Assembly: GCA_028554755.1 (NCBI GenBank)
Contig: JAPTOF010000005.1
Span: 18,326,001-18,390,000, forward strand
DNA: 64,000 nucleotides
From: Cordia subcordata
Taxonomy: Eukaryota; Streptophyta; Magnoliopsida; Boraginales; Cordiaceae
Direction: 5' to 3'
Of the stretch, positions 1 to 12,090 are shown in pieces. The notes under the pieces are model-generated. The model had not been told where the DNA came from, did no database searches, and saw nothing but the letters and a program-made list of their open reading frames with translations. A program made the translations under genes and the position numbers. Numbering within the stretch: position 1 is the stretch's first letter; each line of letters opens with the position of its first letter.

Positions 1-846
1 AGCATATATTAGGTGGAAAGAATGTATTTTTAGGAACAGACCAAAACCGAAAACGGCTAAACCAGTTTGGATCCTCATATAATATTATAAAGTTACAAAA
101 GAAATTCAATAATAGGCCACATCAAGGGCATTTCCTTATGACTATATAAACACTTCACCATTATTTGATCCTCACTCGCAGAGAAGGATATGCTAGACTG
201 AAAAGGTTAACAGTGTAGGTTGACAGTGTAGCCTCATGGATGACATTCTGCGAGACTTCTTACAAAATATAATATAACTTGATCTGGTCTTTTCAAGTAT
301 AAAAGGGAAGTTTAATTTGTTCTTTCATTTGGACTCCGAAAATGGCTGCTTTTTGAGTGTAAAACTCCAGCAGCACAAGATCGCGTATAACTTTAAAATC
401 TCTCAAAAGAAAAAGATAAATTACTAAGGCATCTTCCCTTTCTAAGTTTGCCTACATCCGTGCACGCATGCGCAAGAGAGAGCAAGCGAGAGGAACTAAC
501 ATGGCTTCCTCAGGGTTTGAGAAGAGAAAACGAGGAAGGGGAAGGCAAAGAGCAGAAATTTTACGCGTAAATGGCAGCCAGCATTAAAGGCAATACGCAT
601 GTATCCAAAGTAATGCTGTATAAATCCAGAAGAAATCAGGCACATTATTCTGAGTAATACAAGGTCAGTAAATCAAGACAGACACAATTGGGGGGGAGGG
701 GAGGCCCAAATTATGAGCTACAAAGACATGTACAAAAACAATCCCCATAGATAATAAACTCACTCCTGAAAGTCATAAATCCAGTTCCCTAGTTTTCTTA
801 ATTTCTCTATAAAATGTGGACACACAGATTAAGCCTCTTCTCATTC
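1..846. other. Downstream flank and 3' UTR region of the DUF863 gene
   Basis: No coding exon is visible. The part just below 847 should be the 3' untranslated region of the minus-strand DUF863 gene, whose stop codon is at 847-849. A purine-rich run with a G stretch lies near 690-705. I could not place a polyadenylation site with confidence. Confidence 0.5.
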
Positions 847-3800
847 TTAGGTTAATGGGATAGTAGGAGGATTACCTGCAGGGCATCTTTGCCGGCGGGG
901 GCGTCTTGGTGTCTTCCCCCAGCCTGTGAGGCTTCTATCCTTCAAACCGGTTTCAGTGTTATTTAGTTGCTGCACTAGTGGAGGAGTGCAAGCTGCACTT
1001 GGAGCAGCAGGAGGGGTAGTCTCAACCACTGTTCGCCGTCGTCCCCTAGTGCCTCCATTTCTTGTGCCATTTCTTCTGTTCAATCCTGAGCTCCAAGGAT
1101 GGCCAGTTGCTCTCATGAGCCCTCCAAATGTCTGAAGGTCTTCGGTCACCTCGTGCCTTGACAGTGAAGCTAGACCAGGAAGGATTTCCCTTTGGAAGTC
1201 CCTCCGCTGCCTTCCTCTCCGTGTTTGGCCCCTTCGTGTTCTGGTTGATAACAAATTGGCTCCTGTTTCTTCGACTTTCTGGATTTCAGGGATGAAAGGC
1301 TTAGGCATGTAGTCTTCTTCCTTTGTCTCGGGCAATTGTAGTGTCATGGCTTCGAAATAATCTATCTCCTCAGAAGAAGCACTCTCAAAAGTCCCACCTT
1401 CTCTGGCTTTTGTTTCTTTTCCAGACTTGTTTCCAGATTCATCTACACTGGAAGTGACAAAATCGGCAAACCATAAAAGAGGTTCTGCCAATGAAGCATC
1501 AGACAGGTGGTGGGTGCCACTATCCAGATTTACAGGCTGACAAGACGATGAGATGTCAACTATTGCTTCTGCTGCACTCCTAAGAATTTCATCCTCTGCT
1601 TGCTCCATTTTATGATCTGGTGGTTTCACAGCTGTCTCTTGCTCATTTTCTTTCTTGGGTAGAATATCTTCTTCTGCCTCTGGAGCAGGAGGGGCTTCCA
1701 GATCTATCTCCACCACAACCTTCATGCTGGCAACATTACTCTCAACAGAGGGGACTGGTTGATCTTCATCCTCGGTAATACAAGAGTTCAAGTCAATAAA
1801 ATTTCTAACACAATTAGCATTCTTATCTAATGCCTTCTCCACAGCCATTTCTTCCATGACAGGTTCATCACCAGATTCAAGAAGTGAATCATCACAAGGC
1901 ACATTAATGTCAATTACTCTATTCTTTATTTCACGTTTGGCATTCTCTCCTCCCAAAGTGGGATGAAGTGTAGCAGTCGAGGACACCAGTGATGAGGAGT
2001 CATTCTTTGAAGCACCAACTTTCTCAAAGATGGGAAATCCTAGAATTTTTCTACAACCATGAGTCTCAATTGCCTCCTCTTTAGGTCTAATCTCATGGTT
2101 GTTCGAAGCAGATGTACCATTGGACATTTGATTGAGATCTTTCAATGTTTTCATCTTGGCAGACAATGTATTCGGAGAGGCATGAAGGAATCCTGAGGCT
2201 ACCGAGTCCGCATCTCTCCTGGAATCTGCATCTCTCCTGGAATTTGTGCCCTCACTTTTATTGACAGGCTTAGCTCTAAGCCAAGGCAAGGCCGAGTGAT
2301 GGTCTTCACATTTAATTCTTTCATCTTTGACCTCAAGACCTTGTCTCGAAGCTGCCTCATTTAATGAATTGTTTAGAGAGGCCACATTTAAATTCACATC
2401 TTTCACTGGCTTCTGGTCAATATACTTGGAGCCCTGTTGAGACTTCTCTAACCCATGATTATTCAAGTGCCCAGATGCTATATTATCACTTCTACTGCTA
2501 TTCAGATAATTGAAGTCAGCTGACGGAAAGGAAACAGGAAGATCCTTGGACCCTGATGAAGACCCAGGGCAAAAACCATGGCAGGATGCTGGATCAGTTC
2601 CCAGACCTGGGTTTTTCCTACAGTTGCTATTGTTATTCCACTTGTCCCCAAAAACACCATGGCTCTGAGCAGATGATTGCAAACTCTTGCAGAAGCTTGA
2701 AGATGAGACTAAAGATGGGTGTGTATGGAATGATGCCAACTTTTGGGACAAGCTACCATCTGGCTTCCCCCATGATGATACAAACTGTGGCCAAGTACCG
2801 GCAACACCAGTGGAACCTACAAATGGATAAGGACTAGGCACTTGGGAAGCAAGAACTGATTCAAGATGGCTATTATTAGAGTAATTACGACTCCTGTCAG
2901 ATGCTTCCAAGCCCCAGCCTGCTCTTTCTCTACACAAATCTTCCTTGCTATGATCTCTTAAAGGTAATGCTGGAGAATGAGCATGGTTAACCATGTGCGC
3001 CAAGGCTGAAGGTAAAGGTAACTTATCTCGTTGGAGACCTTCACGGCCAGAATTGAGGTGGCTTTTCCCATCCCCTATAATAAGATAGTTAATTAAATTA
3101 GATATGAGTGTAATTTTAGAACCAAATCTATCAAGATTGATGCACTAGATTTTCTTAAATGAATGATTTCCCTTCAGATCAAATTTAGAGACTACAATCC
3201 GAATATGTTTTGAGTGCTTTGACTATTTCAATATTGCATATGCATTCCTAATTAGAATATACATTGAGATAAAAGCTCCTCTAAAGCAAATCATTTTAAA
3301 GAAAACAGCTCCACAGCTCATAGACAAAAAATAGCAGTGAACCAAATGCAAATTTCGAGAGCTTTGAATGATTACCTGCTTCATACTTATAAGCGAGCCA
3401 CTCTCTCTCGTTGACCTTGTTCTCAATAGACAAATTGTTCACCAGACCATTGTGGTTTCCTTGGTGAGTCCTCTGCATAACCTCTTTCTCCACACTTAAT
3501 AACCCTGAATTTGGTTTAGCAGACAAATTTATGCCTCTAACCCAACCATTGCAAGCAGAATTACCAATTATACCAATTGATGCAGTTGGTTCATCAAGCT
3601 CAACAGGTTCATTCAGATCAGCCAACCTAACAGAGCTTCTCAAATGTGAATTACATGTCCTCTCACCAGCAACACCTCCAAAAGAGAGTTTCATACTGCT
3701 TTCTGATGTGATTTTACATTCTCCATTAGGTGTAAAACTAGAAATACCAGATACTTTAGTGTCTCGTTGCTCAGCATCTTCTGGATCAATGTATTCATCA

Positions 3801-4484
3801 GCTGGGAGTTGAAGATCAAACAATTTTTTTCGTACCTTTGAAGGCCTAGCTTCCAAAACTTCAGTGTCTTTTGAAGTATATCCATTTTGAGATGTAAGTC
3901 GACTGGCTAGGGTGTAATTCCCCTTAGTACAACTCAATGGAGAATTATTAATATCAGCACCAGATAAAGTTGATCTAGCATATCCAGAATTTGTTAATGG
4001 ATAGCTGGGCACATGCCATTTCCGAGTATCCTCAGACGGTGCCTGAGATCCTAGGAAGCTTGATGAGGATGATGGTTCAATTGATGCTCTGTGTCTATGA
4101 AGTTCCTTCCTCTTAATCTCATCCATCATCTCCATTTGGATTCTGTAAAGGCGGTGCAGCTCCCGAACCTGTACGATGGGAAAGGATAAAATAATTAAAA
4201 CCTCCTGGCGTTAATGTACCACTGAGTATCATATAAATGAAAAAAAATACCTGATCCCTAAATATGGCATCATGTTCAAGGATTTTCTGCTTTAATGCAT
4301 CCGTGTCACAACCTGAATAAGCATCTGCTATAGTTTTTGGCATGAATCCCGCATAACATTGTCCATTGGATAAATTCTTGTCCCCATAAAACAAAGGCCA
4401 ACTACCACTGTTAGAATCGTCATTAAGGTCCCTCATGGGGTAATACCCAGGAAAATAGCTTTTATAATGAACTTGTGTTCCCAT
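847..4484 (-). CDS. DUF863 family protein, 3 coding exons
   Basis: A plant-specific DUF863 protein of unknown function. Coding exons on the minus strand are 4251-4484, 3376-4168 and 847-3074, joined by introns of 82 and 301 bp with GT-AG borders; the frame holds throughout and gives 1084 residues, normal for the family. The N-terminus (MGTQVHYKSYFPGYYPMRDL, then a segment ending HDAIFRDQ, then VRELHRLYRIQMEMMDE across the first junction) is the typical DUF863 opening with a short helical region. The middle is Ser/Asn-rich and low in complexity. The C-terminal third carries the conserved acidic segments (VIDIN, FIDLN, VVEIDLEAP) and a basic RTRRGQTRRGRQRRD stretch followed by a Trp/Gly-containing block, consistent with a nuclear protein, which is inference. 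A 6-residue unit RRDADS is repeated in tandem near 2211-2255. The start is the first ATG after a likely leader-intron acceptor (CTGCAG at 4487-4492). Confidence 0.9.
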
Positions 4485-5050
4485 TCCTGCAGATGTTGTA
4501 TGAAGAGATCAGCCTTCAGTAAGCCACCACATCAAAAAAACAAGAACAAGAGCCAGTCTTTTTCCCTCGTTTTCAGTTATTTTCCATTATTTTGTCGCAT
4601 TTCACTAGAAATTTGATTCTCAGAAATGCTCCTTCATTGAAGCCATGTGACAACTTTATATCTTGGAACCAAAAAAATTCAGTGATGCAACTAAAAGAAA
4701 TTCAAAAATACATTATAATTGAAGTGATCACATAGAAAAACTATAAGCAACTATACACTCTGAAAAACTTCACACCAGAACAAAGTACCCATGTATATTG
4801 AAAAGTTTGTTAACACATGCAACAGACTAGAAGGGGCAACTAGCAAATTAGATGTATTCTCTACACCTTGCAATCTATGACAAAGAACTAATTAATCAAG
4901 CAGTTTAAGTATCAATTTCTTGAATAAGGAAAGTAGTTTTATCATCTGATTAATACCCTTAGTAATTACAAATCATGGATGCATGAATTAAACTTTTCTC
5001 CAAAATAAATACTTCGAGTTCAACAAAAAGGGAACTCGAAAATATATTTA

Positions 5051-5302
5051 CTTCCTCCATTCCACCAACATTGTCATCCAAAATGTTAGGCGTGGAGTTT
5101 TAAGTAAAATGACGTTTTGGTCCAAAAGTTACAATATTATCCTCTAGGCACTTACCCATGTTAAATGTGTGGCTGAAGTTTAGTTTACATGAGGGTGTTC
5201 TTGGAAAGTAAAAGGGGCAGTCATTATTTTTGGAAAGGTGACATAATCAAGGGACTTCCCAAAATGGAAAGAATGACAATAAAAATGTGACAGAGGGAAA
5301 AC
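5051..5302. mobile_element. Stowaway-like MITE (Tc1/Mariner), about 252 bp
   Basis: The left end begins CTTCCTCCATTCC right after TA (5049-5050). The right end, read on the minus strand, begins GTTTTCCCTCTGTC, next to TA (5303-5304). Both ends run into ATTGTCAT-like sequence, giving an imperfect terminal inverted repeat of about 30 bp. The CTCCCTCC-type end and TA target duplication are Stowaway hallmarks. It lies inside the presumed DUF863 leader intron. No coding capacity. Confidence 0.65.
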
Positions 5303-6699
5303 TAGTAACAATCAAAGTAATTTTGCAATGAACCCAAATGTATGTGAATGGTAAAATTTAATTAAATTAAAAGAATCAACAGTCTTTTGCCAAATTAATA
5401 ATGCCAAGGAACGAAAAATACATTCAGTCAAATAAACAACATGCTCGACAGGCCAAACGGACAGCTTTAAGAAAGAGGAGCCATGAAGTCTTTACAGATA
5501 GTTACGCAACAAATGGACAAAAGAAGTCAAAGTGAAAAGCACATTTTTCGTGTAAAAACAAGAATACCCTTCTCTCTAAAGAATACAAAAGAAAGTAGAC
5601 TTTTGAACTTCCTCATGCTAGTTTGACAAATATTCATACTAAAAACTATAATAACTTGTAACTTTATCCAAGAGGCCCAGAATTAATTGTTGGCTAACAA
5701 CCAAATTATCTATCGTGCAGATACGATATTAATTATTAATTATCAGTAAAATCTCGAAACAATCTATTGTGACAGTAGAAACAGTTTCACTGAACGCACC
5801 ACAATAACTGCTCAGTGATCCAAAAGCATAAAGGTTATCAACGATCAGATCACATTTAACTAGTTTGACATACAACTTTAAAGACGAACGTTCACATTGA
5901 AAAAAATAATATTCGTACGACTTTCAGAATGTGTGGCAATTAGGATCAATCACATAGCATGAACATCTAAGTCTAATAAAAACCCAAGCAAAAAATTATT
6001 TTCCTACACCTTTCAGAATGTGTAGTAATTAGGATCAATCACATAGCATGAACATCTAGGTGTAGTAAAAATCCAGGCAAGAGCGTCCCTTCACGGGATG
6101 AGTACAAGGTTAATAAAATTCAGTAACTATCTGTTCTTAATCATATTAATGTTTCACTGTGTCCCAAAATTTTGAAAAACTTGTGCATTGTTGTTGGAAC
6201 ACCCATTTCAGCACATAACGTAAATATTCTACGCTATCTCTGTGCGAACATGTTCTTCCTACAAAATTGGGATAAGATCAAAGTATTCATCTCCGGTGGA
6301 TACTGAGCTAGGACAGCTATATATGAGAAACTAAACTGAATCACATAGAGCACTGAATCAGAAGCACATCAGACAAAAGTGAGAACAAATTTTTTCAGGC
6401 ATGGATATCCAGAACTGGAACAGAACAGTTATTTCCTAATGCAAATAAGTTAGTGCCTGAACAAAATATCTAATTCAGGTATGAACGCTTTAGAAGGTAA
6501 AGAACTATTCAATTGAAATCTTGGATTCAATAAAACTCTTGCTATAAAATGTGAAAAACCAGGGCACTACAACATTATCTAACATGAATGCAAAATTTTA
6601 TTAATAAAGCACTACAAGCCTCCCTATAAGGAATTGTAGCCAATGCAATTGGCGACAATTTAGTGAAAAATTAGGAATGAAGCCAGTTAACCCAAATTA

Positions 6700-6743
6700 G
6701 CTATCTATCTATCTATCTGCACACGCGCGCGCACACACACATA
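6700..6743. repeat. Compound microsatellite: ATCT then CA/CG
   Basis: A short run of CTAT/ATCT repeats (about 6700-6718) is followed by an alternating purine-pyrimidine tract of CA and CG (about 6720-6741). Non-coding, within the presumed DUF863 leader intron. Confidence 0.8.
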
Positions 6744-7499
6744 TCAAGATCAATTTCATAACTAGAGAATAATAGCTCCATAGATAAACTTATACAAGAG
6801 TTACAAGATAGCTCATTATCAGTCAGTAAAGTTGCAATCTTTCTCCTTCACAAAAGTCAATAACATAAAATTTCATAAACTCAGAAGCCAGAAACAGATC
6901 CTACATAGAAATTATCATCATCAGGATCCAAGCATCCACTAAATCCATCCATAACAAGACCAAAGAACACCAAAATAAGTGAGCTAAAACACATAACACA
7001 AAATGCAAAAATCCATTCATTCACACTAACGAAAGCAACAATTTTACAACAACAAAAGTAGGAATTAACATTAATTACAACACAATTGATCACAAAATTA
7101 TGTATAATTAAGGACACAAAAACAACAAGACCCCTTTTTTTTTTTGGGGTTCATAGTCAAATACTAAATAAATCTAAACAATCTAACCAAAAAAGTAATA
7201 GAAGATTTTACCTTAGACCCACATCATGAAACCACCCTTCTCAAAAATCCCTCATGGATTGAACCATTGAATTATACTGAAAACCAAGTAAAATTCGCAG
7301 CCCCCAACTAGTACTAAAAGGCCAAATATGAAAAAACATATATATCTCCAAAAAAGGCAAAAACTAAAAAGATAAAAGTAATTATTAGTGTTGGTTAAAC
7401 ACAAGTAGTGAAACAAGAAAGTATCCGTGTGTTGTAAACACCATTGAAGAAGCTTAGATCCTCAAATCGAAAAATACTGAACAACAAAAGATTGGAAGA

Positions 7500-7521
7500 T
7501 TTCGATCTACTGGGGGCCACT

Positions 7522-7564
<43 letters not shown>

Positions 7565-7980
7565 TCTATATGATAGAAACTAGAAAGAAAAGAAAAGTTT
7601 TGGTCTTTTAGAGAGAGAGAGAAAAAAAAACAAGTATAGAAAATGAGAATAAAAAGGCAAGCAAAGAAGCTATTGCAAAATGTGTGTGTATGACTCTGTG
7701 TGCGTATTCTCTTTAGAGAGAAAATTTCAAGAATGAGAGAGATTACAGAGAGAGAAAGAGATCCCTATATATTTTTTCTCTTCTCTCTAGAGAGAGATGA
7801 AAGAAAGAGAGACATGAGAGAGAGAGAGATCCCAGATAAGAAATCTTTCACACAAAACAAACGAGCTTCTAAGAACAGTGACATGAAATTTGTCAACATC
7901 CGGTCTCTTTTTATTCTCTGCTTTTTCTTCACTTCTCTCTCTCTCTCTCAATCTCTCTCCACATTCTCTCTCTAACATAT
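7500..7980 (-). promoter_or_regulatory. GA/CT-rich leader and promoter-proximal region of the DUF863 gene
   Basis: The segment is dominated by pure pyrimidine and purine tracts: (TC)19 at 7524-7562, GA runs near 7611-7621, 7740-7760 and 7790-7830, and CT runs at 7936-7976. GA/CT tracts are common in plant core promoters and leaders, and the position, upstream of the presumed donor at 7212, fits the first exon and promoter of the minus-strand DUF863 gene. The ORFs here are products of the simple repeats, not genes. Transcription start not determined. Confidence 0.5.
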
Positions 7981-9033
7981 GATTTGTTTGGTATTAAATA
8001 ATTTCTGGGTTTTTAAGGAAATGAAAAGGAATGGGCATTTCTAGATTGTCTCCAGCTTCCTTGCTTTTTGGTACAGATATTAATGTATATATAAAAAACT
8101 GCCCAACTGTATACACATATTACACATATGCATTATCTATTATAATATACCTTTTTTTACGAACAACACACTAAATGCATAACCCAAAAAAAAAAGTTAA
8201 AAGCAAAGATTGACGTATTAAACCCTCAAGATATCTCAGCTGTAAGACTTAATATCAAATACAACTCATGAATTGGGTTCAATTTTAATTCTCAATCTTG
8301 AGCGAGTGTCTTGACTTGCGTGGCGCTTAGAATGAAGAACATGCTATGTATCTAAGGTTTGCTAATAACTTATAAATTTAATGATTGAGCTCCGCCAGTT
8401 AAATTTCTTTTGTTGGGGAGAAAAAAAATTGATGTATTCTAAAATTACAAATTTTTTGGTGGAACGTTGGGGCTAGCACATTTCAAATTTATAAAGGACG
8501 GAATAACATTGTAATAAGAGAAACTAAGTTCAAACTTAAAATCTTTAACCGCACCACCTTGTTACTTGGTTGTTTCGATTAGCTGTGCGGATTACTTATT
8601 ATAATATGAAGTCATTAGTCCATGCATATAAAATGGCATGGCTAAATATGTAAACTCATGCACCACAACGACAAACATAACCAACTGGGTTTAAATTATT
8701 TTTAATGAGTTTATTTTGGCTGTGTTAATTTGTGCTCTGATTATTGGCTTGCCATTTAGAGTAGTGCTTTTTGTGTTCGGACATGGGGATTGTGGGACCC
8801 ACTGACAACTTTGTTTTAGGATGAGGTTTCTAATAAGGTATTTTCTGGGTTAAGGTAATTATTTTACGGATATGCCCTTACCAGTTGGATAGATTTACGG
8901 AGGAAGGGGTTGAGATTTGGGTTGGTGTTTTGATTGGCTGATGCTGCTTCCGTTTTTCCTTCTGGAGAAAGTCTACTGTTTTGCCGCGCAGAAAGCATAT
9001 TTCCATGATCAGATGTAAGGCGCACACGTGGCA

Positions 9034-9043
9034 TCCGTTGCAA
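9034..9043. promoter_or_regulatory. G-box/ABRE-like motif upstream of the DUF863 gene
   Basis: The motif ACACGTGGCA contains the palindromic CACGTG core of bZIP/bHLH binding sites followed by GC, as in ABA-responsive elements. It sits in a less AT-rich block (about 8880-9060), roughly 1.1 kb above the GA/CT-rich leader of the DUF863 gene. A role is inference. Confidence 0.3.
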
Positions 9044-11278
9044 TAAATAACACCACACAATTTTTGCACCATGTTTGGATTGCAGAACATAGGGAGAAAA
9101 TTTAATAGTAGTGATTAGTGAATTATTTACATTATTTTATTATGATTGTATAAATGAATTGTTACTATTAATACGATTTAAATCTTTTGTTAATGCATCT
9201 AATCAAGGGTCCATATGTTGCATTTTTGTCATCTATGCATTGCATAGAGGGAATATGTGGAACTTATTTAGATTGGTTTTCTCACGAGAAAGTACTTTTT
9301 AGATTAATAATTTTTCGTGTGTCGCATAAAAGAAATTAGCCACTTCAACAAGAAAAGGTGTTTCTAGAGAACTAATTCCTAGCAATATTTTAATTAATAT
9401 GAAACAAAAATTGTAATAGGTTTTAAGTATAGATGTAGAGAATGATGCCATAGTTAGGTCAATATCAAAGTCAATGTGCATAATGAATGTGTAGGCATTT
9501 CACTAGGCTACCTTTGTAAATATTTTTTGAACTAAAGGATCCTTGCTTGCTTAGGAAGAAAAAAACGTAAAACCTTATTAGGGTAAATAGGTCAATTTAT
9601 CTAAAATAGTTTTATGCCTCCTCTTTTCTTTTTTTTTATCTATTTTCCAAAGCAAAGAACAAAAGAGACACAATCATACTTGCTTTTGTAATTTTATTTA
9701 ATCCAAACAAGAATATTCTTCCCCCTTCTCCCATTTCTTTTTCTTTATAATTCTATCATTTCTTTCCATTTATTAAAATTTTCTCTTGTGGGTCCAAACA
9801 CACCCTTGGTGTTTGGTCAATGTTTTCTACTAAAATACAAGGTAAATTTCATAATCATCTACATTAATTGCTGCACCTGTTAGCCAGCTACAATCCTTTG
9901 TGGTGGACCTTTTTCTTTTATCCCATTTATGAAAAATCTCGTGTGATACAATAATGCATAGATTTCCCAAGTTTATGTTATATATCTTTATGCTTCATTT
10001 TAGCATAGAAAGCTGTAAGAGAAATTGCTAGATAGACATTAATGGATTGAAGACGTACAATGAGGATTAAATGGAACAAAATTCAATATGTTTATATTTC
10101 CAATCATTTTAATATCCTGGACCAAAGTGGCAGGTGCAACATTATACCAGTGCAAAATACTATAGGTATTATTAATTTCATAATTTTTTTAAATATTTAT
10201 ACATTCTTCTTATATGGTAGTTTTAACTCAACCTACACGTTTCAGATTTGGGGTACTACCCGAATCAAAGAGGGTACTAACTCAGTTTGGTTTCATAATC
10301 TCACCTCATGCAACTTCAACTTTGTTGGGATCTGGCCCAAGCATTTTGGAATATAACCTAACCAACGAAATATTCTATCCCTATTGAGATTGTAATAGTT
10401 AGTTTTACTGGCACTTCACCGCTTGCTTGTTATTTGACCAATTTAAAGCGGCAAAACTAATTCAAACTTTACCTTATAGTCTAGCTACCCCAAAGGCAAA
10501 GCTACACAATTAACGAGCTTTCAGCATACCTAGTCTTTTTATTGCTCAAGCAACTCAATCTATTCATTTATTTGAGCGTTGAAATCCCTTTGGCTAATAC
10601 CACATGGTGTCCCATATCAGCTTCATTTGTTTTGACCAAATCAGTTTTTATTTGTTTTGCAGTTGGCCCACAAGTCGAACCATTCGAGTTTGAAGGAAGA
10701 AATTAATTAACTAATAATTTAAGTATTATCATCTTTGTTTTAAAAATTGATTAACTCCTATAAGAAGTACATAAAAATATATTTGTATAGTTATAAGTTG
10801 TGCATTTTGACCTCTAGAATAAGAAAAACCCTAAATTCAACCCTGTTAAGTACATCGAAAGTAGATAGAAAGGAATTTAGTTGATTCGAGTTTTTCCTAA
10901 CGACTTTTAACCAAAAATTAACATTTTCTTGTATTTATCATTACATATATAATTTTAACCATATTTATTAAATTAATTTTAACTATAACTTTTAAATAAT
11001 TATATAAAACTTAATAATATCAAATCAATATCAGAGTTTTTGGATTGCACGAAACACGCACTAGTTTTGAAAATTTTTGTACCTTACCCTAGAATTGACA
11101 GATTTAACGTTTCCTTCAAATGAAATCTTTAAGTTTGCACTTCGGGCCACCTTCTCGAGAAGATAGAAAAGCTAGCAATAACTTTTCATCTAATTAAATT
11201 CAGATAAAGTGGCAGGGAGAGCAGTAAATTCGAAAAGATGTTTCCCCTTAGGAAAAGGAAAATGACGTCATATTAAGT

Positions 11279-11988
11279 GCATGTTCTGTAACTACTTTTT
11301 AAGTAGCGTCTAGCGTTTTGATTGGTCAAAATATTATTTTGTTAAATTATTACTATTCGATAAACTAGCGTTTCAAGTAGCTTTTTAGGTAGCTTTTAGC
11401 GTTTTAACTAACATTTCTCAAAAGCTAAAAATTTTAGCGTTTCAGGTAGCTTTTAGCTTTTCATGTTTTTTTTGACAATTCTATCCTTTTTGTATTTTTT
11501 TATTTTTCTATTATTTTTCCAATCTCTCTATATTTTTATCTTTTCTTTCACAAATATAAATAAGAAATAATATAAAAATAAATTTCAATTTCTATATAAT
11601 CAACATTACTAAAAGCATAAGTTTTATTAGTAAATTTTTTTAACAAAATAATTTTGAATTTATTAAAATTAATTTTTGTAATATTGATGTAAATGTTTTT
11701 ATAAAAAAAATTAGTTATACGTTAATATTAAAATATGATTATAGTAATAGTAATTGCAATTATCATAATAACAATAATAATAATAACATAATATTAATGT
11801 CCTTTTACGTCATTTAACATTCATCAGTTAATCTAACAGCTAATTTTACCGAACACATTTTGTTCAATCAGCTAGTTAAACAGCTATCTGCTAACAGTTA
11901 AAATACAACAGCTATCAGTTACCCAAACAGCTATCAACTACTCAAACAGCTATCAGCTGCTCTAACAGCTAAATTTACCAAACAGGCC
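11279..11988 (+). mobile_element. Nonautonomous hAT-like element, copy A (about 710 bp)
   Basis: First of three copies in the window. The left end reads GCATGTTCTGTAA. The right end on the minus strand reads GCCTGTTTGGTAA, a decayed form of the family terminal repeat (core TGTTCGGCAA). Just inside the left end, units such as TTTAGGTAGCTTTTAGCG are repeated. Inside the right end, CAGCTATCAGCTACTC-like units occur about four times. The middle is AT-rich and non-coding. Short terminal repeats with subterminal repeat clusters are typical of hAT elements. The 8-bp target duplication is no longer recognisable. Confidence 0.7.
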
Positions 11989-11990
11989 CT

Positions 11991-12090
11991 AAATATTTGT
12001 ACTCTGTTCACTTTTTCTTTCTTTTTTTTTGAATCATATTAAATATTAGTACTCTGTTCACTTTTTCTTTCTTTTTTTTTTAAAAAAAAA
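11991..12090. repeat. 50-bp tandem duplication beside copy A
   Basis: Positions 11991-12040 and 12041-12090 are nearly identical direct repeats, differing clearly at the eighth base, each containing TACTCTGTTCACTTTTTC and ending in a T-run. The pair begins two bases after the right end of hAT-like copy A, so it may be a scar of transposition or of a short retroposon insertion. Confidence 0.8.

Larger units (their letters stand above)
4487..7211 (-). other. Probable leader (5' UTR) intron of the DUF863 gene
   Basis: Two bases upstream of the ATG the minus strand reads CTGCAG followed by GA and ATG, a good 3' splice site. The nearest convincing donor upstream on the minus strand is AAG followed by GTAAAA at 7210-7214. 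This would place a roughly 2.7 kb intron in the leader and the first exon in the GA/CT-rich DNA above 7.2 kb. No conserved ORF lies inside. This is inference from splice-like motifs only; RNA reads spanning 4486 to 7212 would settle it. Confidence 0.45.

Noticed and set aside
7700..7978. Overlapping ORFs on both strands in the GA/CT-rich region
   Set aside because: They are made almost wholly of codons from simple repeats (Arg/Glu on one strand, Ser/Leu on the other) and have no recognisable domain.
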